This document shows positions 59,711 through 64,000 of a DNA stretch of 64,000 bases, one piece after another. How positions within the stretch are numbered: position 1 is the stretch's first letter; every line of letters starts with the position of its first letter. The stretch is from contig JAOVVO010000461.1 of the NCBI GenBank assembly GCA_028564675.1, forward strand, positions 1 through 64,000, in the 5' to 3' direction. The translations under genes were made by a program, and so were the position numbers. This DNA is from Onchocerca lupi (Eukaryota > Nematoda > Chromadorea > Rhabditida > Onchocercidae). The notes below the pieces were generated by a model. That model was given only the letters and a program-made list of their open reading frames with translations. It searched no databases and was not told the origin of the DNA.

Positions 59711-60129
59711 GAAGGACCGAGATGGTTAAAAAGAGACGAATTAAAATAGCCACAGTGGGAATGCAATATTGACGGAGAGCACAACGATTACGAAAGCAAC
59801 CAAGAAAATGAGAAAATTCTGGCATTGGTCACCCAACGAAATATCAATGAAACAAGTAGCGAAATCGTGGACGTAAATCGATTCCGCAAAATTTCAAGGT
59901 TAATGATATGGCTTGGGTTTTAAAATCCTTGAATTTAACATTCAAAAGAAAATTTCCTTGGTTGAAAGTCATGAGAACGAAAAATCGAATTACATTAAAA
60001 GATTACGAATCTGTTTGGGAGATATTAATCAAACAGGCGCAAACAGAAAAAATTTCAGCAGAAGAAATAAGGAAATGGAATTTATTCCAAGAGGTAAGAT
60101 TGTGGAGAATACAAGAAACACGAAGAAAT

Positions 60130-60800
60130 GTATAATTGTGGTGTTGCTCACACAATTTCAAAATTAAGGAAAACATTCTGGAGAGCAAAAAGAAAGGACC
60201 GAAGTCAAACGAGAATTGAAAAAATCATGGGCTGCAAATGGTGAATAGCGGAACCATTTTGAGTTGCCAACTATGCAAAAAATCCAGAATCTCGAGTAAC
60301 ACTTTCTCGAGCATTCGTTCGAGTTGGTATAGACTACTTAGGCCCCATATTGATTAGAACTGAAATAGGAATACGAAAGAGATGGACCGCCCTATTCACC
60401 TGTTTCACAACAAGAGCTGTGTATTTAGAAATGGCAGATGATTTATCTGCTAAAAGCTACCTGAACGTTCTTAGAAGATTCGTGGGCCAACGTGATTATC
60501 CTGAATTGATTCTAAGCAACAACATTAGCCTGTTCCAATTGGTTTTTGAGATTTTAATGGATCAAGAAATGCGAGTGAAAGAATTTCTAACAAAGGGAGA
60601 AATGAAGTGGAAGAACATAATGCTAAAGGCTTCTTGGAGCGGAGGAATTCATTAAAGGATAATTGGGCTAACGAAAAGGGCTTTAAGAAGAGCTTAGGAA
60701 GGAATTGTTAAACGAAGCAGACTTAATAACTCTGATGGTGGAGATAGAAGGCTTAGTGGATTGTCAGTTCTCTCCTCCTTGCTCGATAGTCCATTTTTAG
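60130..60800 (+). pseudogene. BEL/Pao integrase, decayed
   Basis: Frame 60320-60655 has RVGIDYLGPILIRTEIGIRK, RWTALFTCFTTRAVYLEM and FVGQRDYPELILSNN, the integrase core with D-Y-x-G and the later S-N-N where D-N-G is expected. SWSGGI and LTKRALRRA follow in other frames to about 60790. Confidence 0.75.
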
Positions 60801-60949
60801 GTGTTTAGTCGGTAAACTAATCCCCTTTTAGGGATTTCATCGGGCAAATCTTAAATATCTGTTATTTGCCATTTTGATAAGATAATTTGACACATTAAGA
60901 ATTGACTGCTGATCAATACAATTTTGCATTGTTTGAAGCTTTAATTATG

Positions 60950-63060
60950 TGAAGGCTATATAATATTTTTTGTTATTTTGTGTAGATATAGAGATTGTAT
61001 GGTTTGACACTCTAGAAATGCAACATAATTTTCCATGTGAGAAGCAATCGTCTCTAGATCTAAATCGCACGGTTCCAAAGATTGACCCTGAGATTGTTGA
61101 TGGGATGATGCAAACGCCAATCGAATTGGGAATTGCACTCCTCTTAAACTGAATGGTATATCCGTTGTAATCATAAGAATGCGAAAAATAAGGACATCGT
61201 CACCTTTGATAGGTCTAATCGAGATTGTTGCTTTTCGACATTGCTCATTAATTTTTTTACTGCAAATGTGTGCCGTTGCAAAAGTTTTGGCTGGTTAATA
61301 TTTCACAACATGATAACTGGCATGCCGATTTTCAATTGCAGTACGGCATCCCTGGCAGATAGAGTGAATTAAAAAAAAAAAAAAAAAAAATTCTGTTGGA
61401 TAATTAACCGCTTCATCTGCTTTCACAACAGTTTCGACGGATTATACAAATCCGTCGATGTTACTGCCTCGCTTTAAATGTTAGATTTATAATATTGTTA
61501 AGCTCGTCGGACGTCTTTGTTTTTGGCCGCAAAAATAGTTCATTCACTCAGCAAATCGTAATTCTTATAATTGGTTTGAATATCGAAAAATATTTTGTCA
61601 ACCAATTTTTTTTCGACGTTACTAAATTGCAGAAGTTATGAGTCAATGAAATTCATCCTGAGATCAGATCAACCGGCACTTTTCCGTTAACCAATTTCCA
61701 GCAATTCATGTTAGAATATCACAGTTGATCGATCGTTTTGCAGCTGGACAGCCTATTTGTAGTTAATTCTAACGCCTTTACGTTTCGCCACAAAGTAGAG
61801 TATTTCATGCAAGCGTTTATTTCGTTCGTTGGTGTCGACTGAGGAATTGCAGATGATATTTGTCTGAAATATCTTCTAAGCAATATTAATACGTTCCCAA
61901 AATGGTCTGGCATTTTCACGCAGTCGATCAAGAGCCTCGACCGATCGATCAAGATCAAGAACATCGACCGATATTTTGTGCGTCATTGTACATTCATCCC
62001 GAACAAAAAATTTGTATTTTGTGATACTTTTCTCTTGCCCAATGTTTTGGAAATGTTGCATGTTGGAGTTTCAATGTATATTATATGCTCAATGGCATTT
62101 TCAAAGCGGAATGAGGAGTTTATCCACCTGGTGTCAATGTCGGAGCTAAATTTCGGGACGATGCAAGAGCTAAGGCTATGCCATTTTGGGATCGAACTGC
62201 TGCCAGAACCAGTCTAATTAGGTATATTTAACCAGTTCCTCTTGACGCATCTAAAAAGAAGATTTCTTCTACTCCCTTATTGACAGTTTGTATTATTTGA
62301 TCATAAATGCTTTTCTTGCTCAGACGTTAGCTAGGAATATTTGATCGTATGTATGACGAAAGATCTATCGTCATAATTTTGTTCGCGGTGTAATTCTACA
62401 TCAAATGAAGCAGCAGCAGATCGATTCGGTGATGGCATTCCCAACTGACTGGGAACTTTGTTCGCGATTTGTAAGCAAAAATTTTCAATCATTATCAAAG
62501 CTTCGTTGTAGATTTCTGCTATGAAATCCATTCTCATATTTGAATTTTCGCTGCGTATTCGATGGAGAATATCTTCAACCATATCCGATTTATATTTCTC
62601 CCATAACTGTGTTAGAGACGAAGAAGAGCAGGCGATCAATATGATTAAAGACAGCATGAATTTGATTTGGATGTTACGTGTTGCATTCGTCATTGATGCA
62701 TATATTCCAGTGCCGGTCGTTCTCCGATAAAATCGAAGTTTGACATGCACTGTAGAAAATAGCATGTAAACGCCATGACAATTTTTTATTTCTAGAAGGA
62801 GTTTGGAACAAGCACATTTACTTAGATATGCGAAAGAAGAAGCATTCTTCTTGATTAGGATACACGCTGAACAATCTCTTCATCGTGATTTGTTTTAATA
62901 TGCCAGGTTGTTCGTCAACTTCTTCTCTTCCCTTACGTCATTCAAATGATTTTCTATTCCCATTCATTTGTAATACGAAGGCATTTCCGCAAATAACAGT
63001 TTTTTGCAAATGCGTCAGTTTGATATAATGTGAAAAAAACAGTTAACGCTGTTGCTGGTG
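60950..63060 (-). mobile_element. Helitron helicase remnant nested in the BEL/Pao element
   Basis: On the minus strand, from right to left: 62765-62331 encodes LTQLWEKYKSDMVEDILHRI, EIYNEALIMIENFCLQIANK and PSQLGMPSPNRSA; 62061-61876 encodes RDECTMTHKISVDVLD and RENARPFWERI; 61964-61719 encodes RRYFRQISSAIPQSTPTNEI and KYSTLWRNVKALELTTN; 61174-60956 encodes VQFPIRLAFA, QGQSLEPCDLDLETIASH. These are consecutive parts of the Helitron PIF1-like helicase, with the ATP-binding region eroded. The Rep domain is absent. A 12-plus A run lies at about 61370-61390. Confidence 0.8.
62331..62765 (-). pseudogene. Helitron helicase, N-terminal fragment
   Basis: Longest preserved piece of the nested Helitron (144 codons). 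It contains the family block YNEALIMIE followed by GMPSPNRSA, normally just before the helicase Walker A motif, which is not readable here. Confidence 0.75.
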
Positions 63061-63063
63061 GAG

Positions 63064-63151
63064 TACTAAAATAAAGTATTCATTTCTCCCCTTTCTACAT
63101 TCGTCGTTTAATTACCCAAGTTTGAAAAATTTCAAAACAGTCCTGACAAAA
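63064..63151 (+). repeat. LTR-derived direct repeat, right copy
   Basis: Partner of 56277-56364. It directly abuts the right edge of the nested Helitron, suggesting that the Helitron landed inside or at the border of the 3' LTR. Confidence 0.8.
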
Positions 63152-63526
63152 CTAGTGTGTTTGCAAAAAAATATTTTTTATACAGGAATAGTACAAGTGC
63201 ATTAGTTAAATCAAAAAAGCAAGAATAAGTAACATTCAGGTCAGATAATTTATGAGAACGATTTATTTGTTCAAGTGACGAGAGTAAGTAGCTGCAATAT
63301 TTGATTTCATTTATAATTCAACATGCATTCAGTATTCAGTTATACATTTGGTATTTGTTCCTTCCATTTTTCATTTTCTACATGCGATGAATTATTTAAT
63401 AAATCTATAAAAATTTCAAAAAAATGTTGGAATGTTCACTGAAGACGAAATTATGAAGACAGGGAAAAATTGAACGAATAAAGATGTGAAATATATCAAC
63501 TTGTGAGCATATAAATTGAATTCAAC

Positions 63527-63558
63527 AAAATTGAATTCAATAAATTGAATTCAATTTT
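63527..63558. repeat. perfect 14-bp inverted repeat, 4-base loop
   Basis: aaaattgaattcaa, loop taaa, then ttgaattcaatttt. A further ttgaattcaac copy sits just upstream at about 63516. Confidence 0.9.
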
Positions 63559-63628
63559 GTTTCATAAATAAACAAACGCGAAATTTTGAATTTAGTGACT
63601 GATATAGTAATTTCTCATGCAAATATAT

Positions 63629-63674
63629 ATTTTGAATTTGGATACATATATTTGCATGTATCCAAATTCAAAAT
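63629..63674. repeat. perfect 18-bp inverted repeat, 10-base loop
   Basis: attttgaatttggataca at 63629-63646 and its exact complement tgtatccaaattcaaaat at 63657-63674. Could be the end structure of a small inverted-repeat element or a cruciform-prone site; nothing else supports either. Confidence 0.9.
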
Positions 63675-64000
63675 GTATATTTAGGGACGAATATATTTAT
63701 GTTTGGTTTTGAATTTATATCTTTAGCACATATATCATCAACGAATATCGAATAAACCCAATTACTTCCTCTTTTTTTATTAATTATTAGATTTAAATAC
63801 TGCTTAATCTTTTTTCATCACGTAATGATCAAAGATTATAAAACGTAACTGATGTCAAGCTTTATCACAGTACTTAGGAAAGAATCCATCATTCTTATCT
63901 GTTCAAAGTAAGTTCATTTAGTATATTTGCTTAAAAATAAATGCTTTAGAGACAATAATAGAGGAATTAAGATCATGATGATGCGATTGACATCATTATT

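Larger units (their letters stand above)
56277..63151 (+). mobile_element. old BEL/Pao LTR retrotransposon with nested Helitron
   Basis: A direct repeat of about 88 bases, starting tactaaaataaagtattcat and ending gtcctgacaaaa, occurs at 56277-56364 and 63064-63151; it marks the ends of the 5' and 3' LTRs. Between them lie gag, protease, reverse transcriptase, RNase H and integrase remnants in BEL/Pao order (56390-60800), then a minus-strand Helitron remnant (60950-63060). Every domain has stops and frameshifts. How far the LTRs extend upstream of the repeated 88 bases could not be seen. Confidence 0.8.
63152..64000. other. right-end AT-rich region with palindromes, no gene seen
   Basis: No supported exon. 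Two perfect inverted repeats are listed separately. Confidence 0.5.

Noticed and set aside
1..64000. tRNA, rRNA, CRISPR arrays, bacterial endosymbiont insertions
   Set aside because: No T-loop/acceptor pairs, rRNA blocks, regular spacer arrays or bacterial-type genes were seen by eye; a covariance-model scan would be needed to exclude tRNAs fully.

Overview
The window looks like a nuclear scaffold of a parasitic, filarial-like (spirurid) nematode. It is very AT-rich and its genes are broken into many short exons with GT...AG introns and nematode-type T-rich acceptors. Several start codons sit just behind such an acceptor, as expected for spliced-leader trans-splicing. The protein families (lipocalin-related secreted protein, secreted M14 carboxypeptidase, TFB1M, guanylate kinase, BUD22/SRFBP1) fit this. 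No bacterial genes, CRISPR arrays, rRNA or convincing tRNA genes were seen. Exon joins were made by eye; each gene model was kept only when all splice phases agreed and the total length was a multiple of three.

Layout. Bases 1-6383 hold no gene, only low-complexity DNA and degenerate repeats. 6384-14975 (minus) is a 20-exon nuclear protein with three CCHC zinc-finger-like units and a WD40-like C-terminal half, perhaps a TFIIIC subunit 2 relative. 16316-19866 (plus) is a secreted lipocalin-related protein whose signal-peptide exon is tandemly duplicated. 21857-23059 (minus) is an unrecognised 202-residue protein. 23614-25440 is a patch of foreign DNA: a mitochondrial COX2 fragment (numt) and a rearranged Helitron remnant. 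25912-34685 (minus) is a housekeeping cluster on one strand: SRFBP1/BUD22, TFB1M (mitochondrial 12S rRNA dimethyladenosine transferase), a possible 58-residue protein and guanylate kinase. 38787-50462 (plus) is a secreted zinc carboxypeptidase with a whole 4.3 kb decayed Helitron inside intron 4. 51060-53160 (minus) is the 5' half of a BEL/Pao LTR retrotransposon. 56277-63151 (plus) is a second, older BEL/Pao copy with another Helitron (minus) inserted next to or in its 3' LTR.

How the genes relate. The minus-strand cluster joins GMP phosphorylation, mitochondrial rRNA modification and ribosome biogenesis on one strand, as in nematode operons, though two gaps (about 0.6 and 1 kb) are longer than typical. 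The lipocalin and the carboxypeptidase both carry signal peptides and act outside the cell. The right-hand 14 kb and the 23.6-25.4 kb patch are transposon graveyards. I found no clearly new biological system. The items most worth checking are the three-finger/WD40 protein, the unknown 202-residue protein, the duplicated signal exon, the GC-AG intron, the COX2 numt and the Helitron with terminal inverted repeats.
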